NCBI GenBank assembly: GCA_026182355.1
Contig: JAPFBL010000241.1
Location: 438,501 to 502,500, forward strand
Origin: Hermatobates lingyangjiaoensis
Taxonomy: Eukaryota; Arthropoda; Insecta; Hemiptera; Hermatobatidae
DNA: 64,000 nt
Reading direction: 5' to 3'
Below are positions 63,783-64,000 of the stretch, piece after piece (within the stretch, counting starts at the first letter, position 1; every line of letters starts with the position of its first letter). The translations under genes and the position numbers were made by a program. The notes under the pieces were generated by a model. It saw only the letters and a program-made list of their open reading frames with translations, ran no database searches and was not told where the DNA came from.

Positions 63783-64000
63783 CTAAAAAAATAGAAAAAA
63801 AAGACTTATTAAAACAATTTTATTTTTTAATCATTTATTTTATCATCTGTTAATGATTATAGAGGAAATACATGTGTATCTTAGTATAGAATCAACGTCC
63901 AAACTATAGTTTTACAAGATAATGGCAAAAGTTTGAGTTGGTATTATAAGAAGTAAGTTCATGGGATTTGTAAATTTTAGGATTTTTTAAATAGGTAATA

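Overview
The window is AT-rich, intron-rich animal nuclear DNA, most likely from an arthropod. The reasons are a Ty1/copia element with the Drosophila-copia-type primer-binding site (an internal initiator-Met tRNA complement), several Penelope-like elements (PLEs) with GIY-YIG endonuclease domains, many hAT and Tc1/mariner MITEs, a tRNA-derived SINE whose tail reads CCTAA/TTAGG, and very long introns. I cannot name the species. There are no prokaryotic features.

Three host genes can be supported by splice sites and phase. (1) A minus-strand gene (9342 to 7150) has a signal-peptide first exon and a Cys-containing C-terminus; I do not recognise it, and one junction is uncertain. (2) A plus-strand gene (9548 to 17821, three exons, 235 aa) matches the flagellar C1a-32/CFAP119 (CCDC189) family; its start lies about 205 bp from gene 1, head to head. 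Its second intron holds an antisense copia element with identical-length LTRs and a perfect 5-bp target duplication. (3) A very long minus-strand coiled-coil gene enters beyond position 64000 and ends at 17894. At least 23 small exons, nearly all phase 0, encode at least 812 residues over about 46 kb. It converges tail to tail with CFAP119, with stop codons 72 bp apart.

Layout: 1-7.1 kb, repeats (foldback, hAT MITE, duplicated 270-bp block, truncated R1-like LINE, hairpins). 7.1-9.35 kb, gene 1. 9.5-17.8 kb, CFAP119 with copia. 17.9-64 kb, coiled-coil exons separated by introns full of hairpin elements, hAT and mariner MITEs, SINEs, PLE remains, a 1.85-kb GA-rich satellite (38.0-39.8 kb), a 2.2-kb PLE palindrome (53.6-55.8 kb) and a 93-bp tandem array inside a TIR element (57.0-57.8 kb).

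The most unusual signal is a large set of short hairpin elements. Many carry a hammerhead-like core (CTGANGA, one nucleotide, a stem-loop, GAAA). The same motif lies downstream of each of the three GIY-YIG PLE remnants, and several short copies have perfect 12-13 bp target duplications. This suggests non-autonomous, retrozyme-like elements mobilised by PLE machinery.
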